NCBI RefSeq assembly: GCF_003762925.1
Contig: NZ_RJUK01000002.1
Span: 372,001 to 436,000 of the forward strand
DNA from: Marinimicrobium koreense
GTDB taxonomy: Bacteria; Pseudomonadota; Gammaproteobacteria; Pseudomonadales; Cellvibrionaceae
Length of the DNA: 64,000 nt
Direction of reading: 5' to 3'
The notes under the pieces are model-generated. The model was not told where the DNA came from. It ran no database searches and was given only the letters and a program-made list of their open reading frames with translations. A program made the position numbers and the translations under genes. Positions 26,362-36,366 of the stretch are shown in pieces; position 1 is the first letter of the stretch, and each line of letters opens with the position of its first letter.

Positions 26362-28026
26362 GTGTTAGTCGTACTCCGTCGCCTGCTCACCATCAGTTTC
26401 GTCATCTGGCGCTACCGGCTGGATCTGTTGATTCCGCCCGGTCAGTTGCCCTGGTACGTGCGGCTGTTCCTGCTGCCTTGCAAACTCAAGCCCGCCGGCA
26501 AGATGACCCGGGGTGAGCGACTGCGCCGGGCACTGGAAGACCTGGGCCCGATTTTCATCAAGTTTGGTCAGCTGCTCTCAACCCGTCCGGATCTGGTGCC
26601 GCCGGACATGATGGACGATCTGAATCGACTGCAGGACAAGGTGCCTCCGTTCGACAAGTCCGAATTTCGCGCTCTGGTTGAGCGAGGCCTGGGGGAAAGT
26701 GTCGACACGGTGTTTGCCAGCTACGAGCAGGAACCGCTCGCGTCAGCGTCGGTGGCCCAGGTGCACGGCGCCACTCTGCACAACGGCCAACGAGTGGTCA
26801 TTAAAATTGTCCGCCCCGGTATCGAGCGGATCATCGAGCAGGACGTGCGTCTGCTGATGATGATCGCCCGACTGGTGGAGCGCTACAGCATCGACGGCAA
26901 ACGCCTGCACCCGGTGGATGTGGTACGCGACTACCGCAATACCATTTTTGATGAGCTGGATCTGCAACGCGAAGCGGCCAATGCCTCCCAGCTTCGCCGC
27001 AATTTCGATGGCTCTGCGCTCCTGTATGTTCCGGAAATCTACTGGGACTACACGCGCAATAACGTGCTGGTGATGGAGCGCATTCATGGCATCCCCGTGA
27101 CCCATATTGATGAACTTCACGCTCAGGGCACGGATATGAAAGCGCTGGCCGAACGCGGTGTGGAGATATTTTTCAAGCAGGTGTTCGAGCACAACTTTTT
27201 CCACGCGGACATGCATCCGGGCAACATTTTTGTCGCCACTGAAAACCCGGAATACCCCAAGTACATTGCCGTGGATATGGCCATTGTCGGCTCCCTGACC
27301 CGGGAAGATCAGTACTACCTGGCGCGCAACCTGCTCGCCATGTTCCGGCGCGACTACCGGCAGGTCGCCGAGCTGCATGTGCAAAGCGGCTGGGTACCCG
27401 AGGGCACCCGGGTCGAGGAACTCGAAGCGGCGGTGCGCACCGTGTGCGAGCCCATTTTTGAAAAACCGCTGAAAGACATTTCATTCGGGCACCTGTTGAT
27501 GAGCCTGTTCCGCACCGCGCGCCGGTTCGATATGGAAGTTCAGCCGCAACTGGTGTTGTTGCAGAAAACCCTGCTCAATATTGAAGGGCTGGGCCGCCAG
27601 CTCTATCCGGATCTGGATCTGTGGGTCACCGCCCACCCCTTCCTCGAGCGCTGGCTGAAAGATCGCTTCCACCCCAAAGCACTGTGGGGACAGTTCCAGC
27701 GCTACGCGCCGGAGTGGATGGAAAAATTTCCTCAGGTGCCGGAGCTGATTTTCGGTGGCCTGCAACAATTGCAGAGCCTGAGCAAGGTATCCCATCACCT
27801 GGAAGCCCAGACCCAGGAGCTGCAGCGCCAGCAGCAGAACCGGCGCCGGGGACGTCGGCGCACCGTCATTGCCACCCTGGCACTGATCGGCTCCGGCATT
27901 ACCGCTTGGCCCCATTTAGGGGGTCCCCTCACCGCCTGGGCCGAACGCATTGACTGGGGGCAGATTCCTCCAGAAAGCTGGGCCTTGTTGACCCTAGGTT
28001 TGGCGGTCTTGATCCTGCGCAAATAA
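26362..28026 (+). CDS. ubiB: ABC1/ADCK-family ATPase UbiB
   Basis: A 554-residue atypical kinase-like protein required for ubiquinone synthesis, thought to use ATP hydrolysis to extract or present precursors from the membrane. The family KxGQ motif is at residues 67-70 ([15 protein letters not shown]). The Ala-rich loop [11 protein letters not shown] replaces the normal P-loop, followed by [10 protein letters not shown]. The catalytic [10 protein letters not shown] and the Asp of VDMAIVG are intact. Two hydrophobic helices near the C-terminus anchor it. The start is GTG two bases after the ubiJ stop. No terminator is evident in the 125 bases before the next gene. Confidence 0.96.
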   Translation: MLVVLRRLLTISFVIWRYRLDLLIPPGQLPWYVRLFLLPCKLKPAGKMTRGERLRRALEDLGPIFIKFGQLLSTRPDLVPPDMMDDLNRLQDKVPPFDKSEFRALVERGLGESVDTVFASYEQEPLASASVAQVHGATLHNGQRVVIKIVRPGIERIIEQDVRLLMMIARLVERYSIDGKRLHPVDVVRDYRNTIFDELDLQREAANASQLRRNFDGSALLYVPEIYWDYTRNNVLVMERIHGIPVTHIDELHAQGTDMKALAERGVEIFFKQVFEHNFFHADMHPGNIFVATENPEYPKYIAVDMAIVGSLTREDQYYLARNLLAMFRRDYRQVAELHVQSGWVPEGTRVEELEAAVRTVCEPIFEKPLKDISFGHLLMSLFRTARRFDMEVQPQLVLLQKTLLNIEGLGRQLYPDLDLWVTAHPFLERWLKDRFHPKALWGQFQRYAPEWMEKFPQVPELIFGGLQQLQSLSKVSHHLEAQTQELQRQQQNRRRGRRRTVIATLALIGSGITAWPHLGGPLTAWAERIDWGQIPPESWALLTLGLAVLILRK

Positions 28027-28151
28027 AGGATGATTATTGCGCCACTCCTTATGGATTTTCTTTCGGCAATAGGCTACTGTTGATTAGAGCTGACAATACG
28101 AAGGGGCACACATAGCCCCCATCAACACAACGCCGTGACCGAGAGTGAGAC

Positions 28152-29126
28152 ATGCCTGATTATCGCGCAACCGGCCGCGCTTGCGCGTCCCGCTGGTTGT
28201 CTCTGCCTGCCCTTTGGCTGACCATCAACCTCGCCCCTTTGGCCAACGAGCCCTCCTGCACTCTGCACGATGGCAAGGATGTTCCGAGTGTACAGCTGCC
28301 ACTGCGCCATGAGGCCAGGCACGAACATCGCGGTTACTACGAAGGCTTGCTGCAACTGGCCCTGGATAAATTCGAAACCGAGTACGGCCCCTGCCATGTA
28401 ACCGTTCCGGAGAGCTACAAACCGCAAGTACGCCGCTACTTGGACCTTGAACGTAAAACCGGCGCCGACATCATTGATGCAACAGCCACGCCGGAGCGCA
28501 GCGAACGCTTTCGGGCGATACCGGTACCTCTGTTGAAGGGGTTGATGGGTTACCGACTGTTTTTTATCCGGGAATCAGATAAAGAGGCCTTCTCCAACAT
28601 TCAATCTCTGGATGACCTGCGCGCATTTCGGGCCGGACAAGGGGAAAGCTGGTTTGATGTCACGCTGCTCAAGGCCCACGACATTCCCGTGGTCACCGCA
28701 CCGAAATACGAATCCCTGTTTCGGATGCTGCAGGCGGAGCGATTCGATTTTTTCCCGCGTGGCGCTCAGGAAATTCTAGACGAGCAGGACAATTTTGATA
28801 CCGAGGGCTTGATCATCGAACCGGATTTACTGCTGGCCTATCCCGCCCCGGTTTATTTTTACGTCCATAAAGACAATGTCGCGCTGGCGGACCGGGTGGA
28901 AACCGGATTGCGGCGAGCCGTGAACGATGGCTCCTTCGATCAGTATTATTATAGCCACCCCATGGTCCGCAAAGTGTTTACCGAGCTGAACCTGTTCGAG
29001 CGAACCACCCTATACCTGTGTCACCCTCATCACCGGGATCCGGACTTACTTCAGCAAGCCGACACCTGGGTTCGCCCCTGGCCAAAACGCCTGTGTGACA
29101 ATGCGGGTATTCCTACACTTGATTAG
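28152..29126 (+). CDS. Periplasmic solute-binding-like protein, first of a tandem pair
   Basis: A 324-residue exported protein with a signal peptide (hydrophobic stretch about residues 14-30). The fold pattern resembles bacterial extracellular solute-binding family 3 proteins. Conspicuous motifs shared with the next gene are [34 protein letters not shown] and [10 protein letters not shown]. Two cysteine pairs may form disulfides. No permease or ATPase gene is adjacent, so a classical ABC receptor role is doubtful; such orphan proteins may act as sensors or periplasmic carriers. The ligand is unknown. Its stop is 12 bases before the paralogue, so the two are co-transcribed. Confidence 0.8.
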   Translation: MPDYRATGRACASRWLSLPALWLTINLAPLANEPSCTLHDGKDVPSVQLPLRHEARHEHRGYYEGLLQLALDKFETEYGPCHVTVPESYKPQVRRYLDLERKTGADIIDATATPERSERFRAIPVPLLKGLMGYRLFFIRESDKEAFSNIQSLDDLRAFRAGQGESWFDVTLLKAHDIPVVTAPKYESLFRMLQAERFDFFPRGAQEILDEQDNFDTEGLIIEPDLLLAYPAPVYFYVHKDNVALADRVETGLRRAVNDGSFDQYYYSHPMVRKVFTELNLFERTTLYLCHPHHRDPDLLQQADTWVRPWPKRLCDNAGIPTLD

Positions 29127-29138
29127 ACCGTTTTCGTT

Positions 29139-30185
29139 GTGGAGCCATCATTCACCGTGAGCCAGCCTTTGCTACCGATACATCAAGAGGTTTCCGTCTC
29201 TGACCAGAGCGGCCCAGGCACATCCCAAAACCTTTGGTTTTTTCAGGCGCTGGCGGTCCTCATAATGAGTCTGCCCTTCCTCCTGTTCAGTGTCCCGGCC
29301 ACCGCCGCCTGCCAACTGGGCCCCAACACGGTTTCGGATCAACTGGTACTCCCGCTTCGTTCGGAAGTCCGCCACGACCATCACAACTACTTTGGCCAAC
29401 TGTTACAACTGGCGCTGGATAAAACCGCCCAGGACCATGGTCCCTGTGAGGTCATCCTGTCTCAACAGGCCAAACCCCAGGCACGCCTGTATCAGGAACT
29501 GTCCCGCCAGGAAAACATTCACATCATTGACGCCACGGTCATGCCCGAGCGCAACAAGCGCTTCCGGGCCATTCCCTTTCCGCTGTTGAAAGGTCTGATG
29601 GGGTACCGCATTGCGTTTATCCGGGCCGATGATCAACCCCGGTTCAACCAGGTGAAAAAGCTGGAGGACTTGCGCGCGTTTCGGGCCGGACAGGGGGACA
29701 CCTGGTTCGATGTGCAGGTACTGCGAATGCACGGCATTCCCGTCACCACAACCAGTAAATACGAGTCCCTGTTCCGGATGCTGCGGGCGGGGCGTTTTGA
29801 TTTCTTTCCGCGCGGGGCACAGGAAGTGATGAGCGAAGCGGAGAGTTTTGATATCAGCGGCCTGGCCGTCGAGTCGAGCCTGGTGCTAGCCTATCCTTGG
29901 CCGGTGTACTTTTACGTCAACAAAGAGCATACCCTGTTGGCCGAACGGGTTGAAGAAGGCCTGAAGCGCGCGCGAGCCGACGGCTCGTTCGATGAATTTT
30001 TCCGGGCTCACCCGCTGATCATCGCCGTATTTGAACAGCTTAACCTAGAGCAGCGCACCCTACTCTATCTGTGCAATCCGCAACACAGTGACCCGGCCCT
30101 GCTTCAACAGAGCGATGCCTGGATACGCCCCTGGCCCAAAGATCTGTGCGCCCGTTTCAGCCTCGACGCCGCCACCGTCAACTAG
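29139..30185 (+). CDS. Periplasmic solute-binding-like protein, second of a tandem pair
   Basis: A 348-residue paralogue of the preceding gene, sharing [39 protein letters not shown] and the C-terminal RPWPK. The listed start is GTG (29139); a second in-frame GTG at 29157 is possible, and neither has a clear ribosome site. A hydrophobic signal-like segment sits at about residues 31-55, ending ATAA before a cysteine, unusually far from the N-terminus, which hints that the true start is downstream. Tandem duplication is the likely origin. No transporter components are linked. The 3' end overlaps the convergent dtd gene by eight bases. Confidence 0.78.
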   Translation: MEPSFTVSQPLLPIHQEVSVSDQSGPGTSQNLWFFQALAVLIMSLPFLLFSVPATAACQLGPNTVSDQLVLPLRSEVRHDHHNYFGQLLQLALDKTAQDHGPCEVILSQQAKPQARLYQELSRQENIHIIDATVMPERNKRFRAIPFPLLKGLMGYRIAFIRADDQPRFNQVKKLEDLRAFRAGQGDTWFDVQVLRMHGIPVTTTSKYESLFRMLRAGRFDFFPRGAQEVMSEAESFDISGLAVESSLVLAYPWPVYFYVNKEHTLLAERVEEGLKRARADGSFDEFFRAHPLIIAVFEQLNLEQRTLLYLCNPQHSDPALLQQSDAWIRPWPKDLCARFSLDAATVN

Positions 30186-30615
30186 ACAGCATGAAGGTCA
30201 CGGGTCCATCGTTCTGCAGACTGACCTGCATATCGGCGGCGAACACCCCGGTGGCGACCGGGTCGTGAAACTCACGGGCCCGACTGACAAAATGATCGTA
30301 CAGCGATTCCGCCAACGCTGGCGAGCCGGCCCGCGAGAAACTCGGGCGCAGGCCCTTGCGGGTATCGGCCGCCAGCGTGAACTGTGAGACCACCAGCAGC
30401 CCGCCGCCGGCCTGCTGCAAGTTCAGGTTCATTTTCCCCTCCGCATCCGGGAACACACGATAAGCCAGAACCTTTTTCAACAACGCCTCGGCGCTCGCCT
30501 CATCGTCTTCTTTTTCGACCCCCAGGAATAACAGCAGTCCGGAATCAATCCGGCCTACCGTTTGCCCCTCCACCTCAACACTGGCGTGTTTGACACGCTG
30601 AATCAGACCCAACAT
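30178..30615 (-). CDS. dtd: D-aminoacyl-tRNA deacylase
   Basis: A 145-residue enzyme that hydrolyses D-amino acids (and misloaded glycine) from tRNA, acting in the cytoplasm as a homodimer. The catalytic-pocket motif [12 protein letters not shown] lies near residues 77-88, the GP motif (NDGPVTF) near the C-terminus, and the N-terminal [15 protein letters not shown] is typical. Length is exactly that of the family. It ends eight bases inside the convergent solute-binding-like gene. It starts 11 bases after the stop of the proline iminopeptidase gene on the same strand, so the two are probably co-transcribed. Confidence 0.96.
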   Translation of the reverse strand: MLGLIQRVKHASVEVEGQTVGRIDSGLLLFLGVEKEDDEASAEALLKKVLAYRVFPDAEGKMNLNLQQAGGGLLVVSQFTLAADTRKGLRPSFSRAGSPALAESLYDHFVSRAREFHDPVATGVFAADMQVSLQNDGPVTFMLSS

Positions 30616-30626
30616 CGAAAGCGACC

Positions 30627-31598
30627 TCAGGCCAGGTTATCTTCTTCGTGGCGCAACCGACGAACCATATCTTCGGTGGCCCGCACCAGGGCATCGACGG
30701 TGCCGGGTTCGGACGCCGAATGCCCGGACTCGCGGATGATCTGCAACTCGGCGTCGGGCCAGGCCTGCTGTAGCTCGAACGCATTGTCCAGCGGACACAC
30801 CATGTCGTATCGGCCGTGGACAATCACCCCCGGGATACCGGACAACCGATGGGCGTTGCGCACAATCTGATCCGGTTCCAGAAAGGCCTGATTCACGAAG
30901 TAGTGCGCTTCGATACAGGCCAGGGCCAGGGCGCGATGGGGCTTGGAGAAGGACTCCACCACCTCGTGATTGGGTCGCAGGGTGGCACAGCGTCCCTCCC
31001 AGATGGACCAGGCCTTGGCCGCCCCCATCTTGAGCAGATCGTTGTCGCCGGTGAGCAATCGGTAGTAGGCCGAAATCAGTTCGCCCCGGTCGGCTTCGGC
31101 AATCGGCTGCAGGAAGTCCTTCCAGTAATCGGGAAATACATGGGCGGCCCCGCCCTGATAAAACCACGCCAGATCCTTCGGCCGGCACAGAAAAATGCCC
31201 CTGAGGATCAGCCCGAGGACCCGCTCCGGGTGGGTTTCGGCATACACCAAGCTGAGCGTCGAGCCCCAGGAGCCGCCAAACAGGACCCACTTCTCCACCC
31301 CCAGAAAGCGGCGAATCTCCTCCATGTCGTCCACCAGCGCCTGGGTGTTGTTACCCTCCAGGCTGGCGTGGGGGGTGGATCGACCGGCACCGCGCTGATC
31401 AAACAGGATGATGCGATAACACTCCGGGTCAAAGTAGCGACGATCATACCGCCCACAGCCGGCACCGGGCCCACCATGAACGAACAGCACCGGGATGCCA
31501 TCGGGGTTACCGGACTCATCCACGTAAAGCTGATGACCATCGCCAACCGGAACCTGGTGGCGCTCGTAAGGTTTGATTTCGGGGAAGTAGGTGAGCAT
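30627..31598 (-). CDS. pip: Proline iminopeptidase
   Basis: A 323-residue alpha/beta hydrolase that releases N-terminal proline from peptides. The oxyanion-hole motif HGGPGAGCG lies near residues 40-48 and the nucleophile motif GGSWGSTL near 108-115. The catalytic Asp and His lie in GRYDMVCP and SGHSASEPG, and [11 protein letters not shown] is characteristic of S33-family prolyl aminopeptidases. It is cytoplasmic (no signal peptide). It precedes dtd on the minus strand with an 11-base gap. The roughly 220-base gap to the divergent xylanase contains no other gene. Confidence 0.94.
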   Translation of the reverse strand: MLTYFPEIKPYERHQVPVGDGHQLYVDESGNPDGIPVLFVHGGPGAGCGRYDRRYFDPECYRIILFDQRGAGRSTPHASLEGNNTQALVDDMEEIRRFLGVEKWVLFGGSWGSTLSLVYAETHPERVLGLILRGIFLCRPKDLAWFYQGGAAHVFPDYWKDFLQPIAEADRGELISAYYRLLTGDNDLLKMGAAKAWSIWEGRCATLRPNHEVVESFSKPHRALALACIEAHYFVNQAFLEPDQIVRNAHRLSGIPGVIVHGRYDMVCPLDNAFELQQAWPDAELQIIRESGHSASEPGTVDALVRATEDMVRRLRHEEDNLA

Positions 31599-31818
31599 AG
31601 TGGCCCTTTGCTGCTGTGCCAGAAACGGTTTTTATAAACTCGATGTGCCTTTATAACCCAGTGTAGAGAAGATGCAACCCCCGCGCCGCGAACGGCGGCA
31701 GATTCCGGATCAACTGTGGCGCCAAAGACTTTTCCAGCGCCGTCATCCATGCTTTAATGGTCACCCTGAATATAAGATAGACGCCCGCCGTTCAGGCCGG
31801 GCCCAAACATGACAGGTC

Positions 31819-32967
31819 ATGCTTATGAACCCCATCTCCCGACGCAAATTCCTGCTGGGCAGCGCTTCCCTGGCGGCCCTGGCCAACCTCAAGGCCTGTG
31901 CCATCAATGGTGCCGCCGAACGCACCGGACTGAAAAATCTCTACGGGGATGACTTCCTGGTGGGCACCGCCATCAGCAATCAGACTCTGGCCAACGACGA
32001 CCAGTACCTGAAAACCCTGATCGCCAAGGAGTTCAACTCCATCACCGCCGAGAACTGCATGAAGTCCGCGCTGGTACAACCCCGCCAGGGCGAGTGGGAC
32101 TGGGAGCTGGCGGACCGCTTTGTCGAGTTCGGCCAGCAGCACAATATGGACATCGTCGGTCACGCCCTGGTGTGGCACTCCCAGGTGCCTGAGGACTTTT
32201 TCGTCTACCCCAACGGCCGCCCCATCGACCGTCAGGAGCTGATCAAGCGGATGGATACCCACATTCGCACCCTGATGGAACGCTACAAGGGCAAGATCAA
32301 GATATGGGATGTGGTCAACGAAGCGATCGATGAAGACAAGGGCTGGAGAGAGAGCGCCTGGTTCAAAACCATGGGCGGCGCCGATTATGTCGAGCGCGCC
32401 TTCCGCCTGGCCCACGAAATGGACCCGGACGCGCACCTGATCTACAACGACTACAATATGCATAACCCGGGCAAGCGGGAGTTTTTGGTGAACGTGTTGC
32501 GCGATTACAAAAAGCGCGGCGTGCCGATTCACGGCGTGGGCCTGCAGAGCCACGTGGGCCTGGACTACCCGGACCTGAGTGAATTCGAAGCCAGCATCGA
32601 GGCCTACGCCGCCGAGGGCATGCGCATTCACTGCACCGAGCTGGAAGTGGACGTGCTGCCGGTCGCCTGGGAGCACACCGGGGCGAACATTTCGGACAAC
32701 TTCGAGTATGCCGATGAGCTGAACCCCTACGTCGACGGTCTGCCCGCGGACATGCAGGAGCGACTGACCGAACGCTACGTCGAAATGTTCAAGCTGTTCC
32801 TCAAGCACCGGGACAAGATCGACCGGATTACCCTCTGGGGCAGCCACGATGGCGAGTCATGGAAAAACAACTTCCCGGTGGGCGGTCGTACCAACTACCC
32901 ACTGCTGTTCGACCGGGACAAGCAGCCCAAACCGGCCTACTTCGCCGTGGCAGACCTCAAGCGCTGA
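31819..32967 (+). CDS. Endo-1,4-beta-xylanase, glycoside hydrolase family 10
   Basis: A 382-residue GH10 enzyme cutting internal beta-1,4 bonds of xylan. The acid/base Glu168 lies in WDVVNEAI and the nucleophile Glu274 in CTELEVD. Conserved ENCMK, HALVWH and LIYNDYN segments are in place. The N-terminus carries SRRKFLLGSASLAAL, a twin-arginine signal; a following LKAC could be an imperfect lipobox, so the protein may be Tat-exported and lipid-anchored. A second in-frame ATG two codons downstream is possible. No carbohydrate-binding module is attached. It stands alone, followed by a GC-rich hairpin at 32983-33010. Confidence 0.95.
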   Translation: MLMNPISRRKFLLGSASLAALANLKACAINGAAERTGLKNLYGDDFLVGTAISNQTLANDDQYLKTLIAKEFNSITAENCMKSALVQPRQGEWDWELADRFVEFGQQHNMDIVGHALVWHSQVPEDFFVYPNGRPIDRQELIKRMDTHIRTLMERYKGKIKIWDVVNEAIDEDKGWRESAWFKTMGGADYVERAFRLAHEMDPDAHLIYNDYNMHNPGKREFLVNVLRDYKKRGVPIHGVGLQSHVGLDYPDLSEFEASIEAYAAEGMRIHCTELEVDVLPVAWEHTGANISDNFEYADELNPYVDGLPADMQERLTERYVEMFKLFLKHRDKIDRITLWGSHDGESWKNNFPVGGRTNYPLLFDRDKQPKPAYFAVADLKR

Positions 32968-32982
32968 GTTCGTATCCTTCTG

Positions 32983-33010
32983 AGCGCGCGGGCCTCCGGC
33001 CCCGCGCTTA
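32983..33010 (+). terminator. Possible terminator after the xylanase
   Basis: AGCGCG pairs with CGCGCT across a GC-rich loop, 15 bases after the stop codon. The T-tract is weak, so it may only be a 3' stabilising hairpin. Further downstream two near-identical direct segments (CTTCACACTGCCTG and CTTCACAGTGCCTG, about 33018-33068) precede the next gene. Confidence 0.4.
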
Positions 33011-33148
33011 ACCCTTCTTCACACTGCCTGTGCTAGGCTGTACACACCATTCTTCACAGTGCCTGACATCCTCGCCCACTGATTCAAACCCATTTGGGCT
33101 GCGTATCATCAGGTCACACCCTTTTTCACTGATTTAAGGAGACTGACC

Positions 33149-34312
33149 ATGGCTTCACTACTGACCCGCCTATCGCCCGTGCTGGCCTGCGCCGCACTGG
33201 GCCTGATGGCCGCTGGCGCTCAGGCGGACGACCACGCCACCATCATCGAAACCGAGAAAGCCAAGCTGAAGGTCACCACGGTCACCGACGGGCTGCGTAA
33301 CCCCTGGGGTATCGCCTTCCTGCCCGGCGGTGACATGCTGGTCACCGAGCGCTCCGGCGACCTGCGGATTGTCGGCGCCGACGGTACCAAGGGTCCCGCA
33401 CTCAAAGGCCTGCCCGAGATCGCCAGCCGCGGCCAGGGCGGCCTGCTGGATGTGGCCATTGACCCCGACTTTGTCGACAACCGTTGGGTATACTTCAGCT
33501 TCTCCGAACCCGGCGAAGGCGGCACCAGCACCGCCGTTGCCCGTGGCAAGCTGATGCCCAACGCCCAGGATGAACTGCAGGGCGTGGAGGTCATTTTCAG
33601 CCAGCAACCCAAAGTGCGCAGCAATGGCCACTTCGGCTCCCGCCTGGTGTTCCGCGACGACGGCACCCTGTTTATCACCATGGGGGATCGCCAGCAGGAT
33701 TTTGAAGACAACTATCCCCAGGAGCTGAACAGCCACATCGGCACCGTGGCCCGCATCCACCCCGATGGCAGCGTGCCCGATGACAACCCGTTCGTGGGCG
33801 ATAAAGACGCCCAGCCGGAAATCTGGTCCTACGGCCACCGCAACGTCCAGGGCGCTGATCTGCACCCGGACACCCGCGAGCTCTGGACTGGCGAACACGG
33901 CCCCCAGGGCGGTGATGAAATCAACGTGACCCGGGCCGGTAACAATTACGGCTGGCCGATCATCACCTACGGCGAACAGTACGGTGGTGGCAAGATTGGT
34001 GAAGGCACCGAAAAAGAAGGCATGGAGCAGCCGGTGCATTACTGGGATCCGTCCATCGCCAACGCCGGGATGGTTTTCTACACTGGCAATCAGTTCCCCG
34101 AGTGGCGGGGCAACCTGCTGGTTACTGCCCTCAAGTTCCAACTGGTATCGCGCCTCGAGCTTGATGGCGAGAAAGTGACCCACGAGGAGCGGATGTTCGA
34201 TGAAAGCATCGGCAAGCGCCTGCGGGACATTGAGCAAGGACCGGATGGCAATCTGTACCTGTTGACCGACGATCGCAATGGGGAAATTCTGAAGGTTGAG
34301 CCGGCGAAGTAG
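33149..34312 (+). CDS. PQQ-dependent aldose sugar dehydrogenase
   Basis: A 387-residue secreted six-bladed beta-propeller of the soluble glucose/aldose dehydrogenase family (YliI/Asd type), which oxidises sugars with pyrroloquinoline quinone in the periplasm. A signal peptide covers residues 1-26 (ending AQA). Family motifs include LRNPWGIAFLPGGDMLVTER near 50-70, GQGGLLDVAIDP, NGHFGSRLVF (catalytic His region), GHRNVQG and GEHGPQGGDEINV. The start has an excellent AAGGAG site. It is a single-gene unit ending in a large REP-type inverted repeat. Known members can work on several aldoses, so the physiological substrate is open; nearby hemicellulases suggest pentoses or hexoses. Confidence 0.92.
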   Translation: MASLLTRLSPVLACAALGLMAAGAQADDHATIIETEKAKLKVTTVTDGLRNPWGIAFLPGGDMLVTERSGDLRIVGADGTKGPALKGLPEIASRGQGGLLDVAIDPDFVDNRWVYFSFSEPGEGGTSTAVARGKLMPNAQDELQGVEVIFSQQPKVRSNGHFGSRLVFRDDGTLFITMGDRQQDFEDNYPQELNSHIGTVARIHPDGSVPDDNPFVGDKDAQPEIWSYGHRNVQGADLHPDTRELWTGEHGPQGGDEINVTRAGNNYGWPIITYGEQYGGGKIGEGTEKEGMEQPVHYWDPSIANAGMVFYTGNQFPEWRGNLLVTALKFQLVSRLELDGEKVTHEERMFDESIGKRLRDIEQGPDGNLYLLTDDRNGEILKVEPAK

Positions 34313-34340
34313 GCAGCAGGCTGAAGCAATGGTAGGAATT

Positions 34341-34430
34341 GTCGGGTTACGGCCTTTGGCCTAACCCGACCTACATAGCTCACCGCCACACTTTCAGTAG
34401 GTCGGGTTAGGCCAAAGGCCGTAACCCGAC
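34341..34430. repeat. REP/BIME-like 34-bp perfect inverted repeat
   Basis: Arms at 34341-34374 and 34397-34430 are exact reverse complements with a 22-base spacer. Each arm is itself a hairpin (GTCGGGTTA ... TAACCCGAC around GGCC-TTT-GGCC). It lies between two convergent gene ends, a usual place for REP/BIME elements. No RAYT transposase gene is in the window. Confidence 0.85.
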
Positions 34431-34438
34431 GCAAGGAG

Positions 34439-34750
34439 CTAGCGGTGATCCTGCTCCACCAACACCAACGGAATCTCACTCATCGTCTCTTCCGGCGTCG
34501 GCCGCCCCACCATTTCATCGTAGGGTGTCTGCATCACCAACCAGGCTTTATCGGCTCCGTGCTGAGCCAACCACCGCTTGGCCGCATACAGGCTGGGAAA
34601 CTTCTCCGCCCGCCCACGGGCATCGCGCACCACCTCGATCTCGTCCGCCCAACCCACCGGCGTTTCGGTATAACCGACCAGGTAATGCGCACAGTCGGCA
34701 AAACTCATCACCACCGCACGACGCTCCGAACGACTCGCTTCAGGGATCAT
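34439..34750 (-). CDS. DUF6482-type small protein
   Basis: A 103-residue soluble protein. The ATG at 34748-34750 is chosen because GAGGAGG (34756-34762) lies upstream; the open frame extends to 34924, but that part overlaps the DCC gene out of frame. The sequence (FADCAHYLVGYTE, LYAAKRWLAQHGADKAWLVM and a C-terminal EIPLVLV) resembles DUF6482, small uncharacterised gammaproteobacterial proteins. It overlaps the end of the upstream DCC-family gene by 11 bases, so the two are translationally linked. No function can be assigned. Confidence 0.7.
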   Translation of the reverse strand: MIPEASRSERRAVVMSFADCAHYLVGYTETPVGWADEIEVVRDARGRAEKFPSLYAAKRWLAQHGADKAWLVMQTPYDEMVGRPTPEETMSEIPLVLVEQDHR

Positions 34751-35183
34751 TTTGCGCCTCCTCAGGCAAGGTACACAGGTAGCGGCCACTGCCGTACAGC
34801 CGCTTGAAACGCCGTTTCGCCCAGCGCCGGTACACCCGATCGACCACCGGGCCGAACACCGGCCAACGTAGCGGCTTGAGTAGCCACCCCACGCGGGTGT
34901 AACGCCAGGCCTCAACGCTGGCATCGGCGCCCATCAGCCACTGACCATCGGGCAGGCGCAGATGCAGTTGACGCAACATGGCCTCGCGCTGCTCCGCCGG
35001 GAGCTGCCACTGCTTGTGGATATCCAGCAAACGCAGCTGCGCTGACTTGAGACGTTTCAATAAAGTCATCTCTCGCTGACACAAAGGGCACAAACCGTCG
35101 TAATACAAGGTGGCAAGGGTCTGCCCAGGCTGTGGAGTGGGAATATCTGCTTCTATTGAGCGCTTAGCAGTAGAACGATTCAT
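34740..35183 (-). CDS. DCC-family thiol-disulfide oxidoreductase-like protein (DUF393)
   Basis: A 147-residue protein with the family signature YYDGLCPLCQREM (residues 28-40); the CPLC pair is the presumed redox site that gives the DCC family its name. Then come LLDIH near residue 54, a GADASVEAWRYT segment and WLLKPLRWPVFGPVVDRVYRRWAKRR, which is typical of the DUF393 C-terminus. Biochemical function in the family is unproven. It is the first gene of a two-gene minus-strand unit and is divergent from hemH, whose start lies 132 bases away. Confidence 0.85.
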   Translation of the reverse strand: MNRSTAKRSIEADIPTPQPGQTLATLYYDGLCPLCQREMTLLKRLKSAQLRLLDIHKQWQLPAEQREAMLRQLHLRLPDGQWLMGADASVEAWRYTRVGWLLKPLRWPVFGPVVDRVYRRWAKRRFKRLYGSGRYLCTLPEEAQNDP

Positions 35184-35315
35184 CTCGGGTACAACCTCTT
35201 ATCCATTGCTCGAGAATACGCTTGCCAGGGACCGCTGGATCAAACCAGAACCGGCGGTAGCATTATTCCCCGCAACCCGTTATGTTTGCGGTCAGGCCAA
35301 CAGACAGGAGACTTC

Positions 35316-36353
35316 ATGAGCCAGCAATACCGGGCGGTCAACGACCGCGTCGAAGAGCGTTTTCACAACCCCTCGGATGAGACCCGCCGCACCCAACAGA
35401 AAACCGGGGTGCTGCTCACTAACCTGGGCACGCCCGACGCCCCCACTGCGCCGGCACTGCGCCGCTACCTGGCGGAGTTCCTGTCCGACCCACGGGTCAT
35501 TGAAGTCCCGCGCCTGCTGTGGAAAATCATCCTCCACGGCATCATCCTGCGAGTGCGACCGAAGAAGTCCGCTGAAGCCTACGCCTCGGTCTGGAGCGAT
35601 GAAGGCTCACCACTGCTGGTGATCAGCCAACACCAGCGCGGTGCCGTGCAAAAAGCCCTTGGGGATGAGGTGATCGTCAAACTCGCCATGCGCTATGGCA
35701 ACCCATCCATACCCAAGGTAATGAGGGAATTTCAGGAGCTGGGTATCCGGCGCATCGTGGTGCTGCCGCTGTATCCCCAATACGCCGCCCCCACCACAGC
35801 CTCCACCTTCGACGCCCTGGCCGATGAGTTGAAAACCTGGCGCTGGGTCCCCTCGATCAGCTTCATCAGCGGCTACGTGGACAATCCGCTGTACATCAGC
35901 GCCCTGGCCCAGAGCGTGCAGGACCATATCAACGAGCACGGCATGCCGGAGAAATTTCTGTTCTCCTACCACGGCACGCCCAAGCGCTATCTCGACAACG
36001 GAGATCCGTATCACTGCCTCTGCCACAAGACCACCCGTCTGGTGCGGGAAAAGCTGGGGCTGGAAGAGTCGCAGTGCATGACTACCTTCCAGTCCCGTTT
36101 CGGTCGGGAAGAGTGGCTCAAGCCCTACACCGATGAAACCCTCAAGCAGCTTCCAAAGGATGGCATCAAGCACATTGCCATACTCTCACCGGCGTTCAGT
36201 GCCGACTGCCTGGAGACACTGGAAGAGCTGGAAGAGGAAAACCGCGAGTATTTTATGGAAGCCGGCGGCGAGACCTATCATTACATTCCAGCCTTGAATG
36301 ACCGGGAAGACCATATTGCAGCCATTGTGGATGTGTTGCGTCGGGAGCTTTAA
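35316..36353 (+). CDS. hemH: Ferrochelatase
   Basis: A 345-residue enzyme inserting Fe(II) into protoporphyrin IX, the last step of heme synthesis. Family landmarks are GVLLTNLGTPDAPT near residues 31-44, LSDPRVIEVPR, LPLYPQYAAPTTAST, FSYHGTPKRYL (active-site His) and the C-terminal ILSPAFSADCLETLEELEEE (acidic metal path). The ATG at 35316 has AGGAG five bases upstream; a TTG ten codons earlier is less likely. It is not next to other heme genes. A REP-like inverted repeat follows its stop by 14 bases. Confidence 0.95.
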   Translation: MSQQYRAVNDRVEERFHNPSDETRRTQQKTGVLLTNLGTPDAPTAPALRRYLAEFLSDPRVIEVPRLLWKIILHGIILRVRPKKSAEAYASVWSDEGSPLLVISQHQRGAVQKALGDEVIVKLAMRYGNPSIPKVMREFQELGIRRIVVLPLYPQYAAPTTASTFDALADELKTWRWVPSISFISGYVDNPLYISALAQSVQDHINEHGMPEKFLFSYHGTPKRYLDNGDPYHCLCHKTTRLVREKLGLEESQCMTTFQSRFGREEWLKPYTDETLKQLPKDGIKHIAILSPAFSADCLETLEELEEENREYFMEAGGETYHYIPALNDREDHIAAIVDVLRREL

Positions 36354-36366
36354 TCCGCCCTTAGTA

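Noticed and set aside
31792-32847. 351-codon minus-strand ORF over the xylanase
   Set aside because: Antisense to a GH10 gene with both catalytic glutamates in place.
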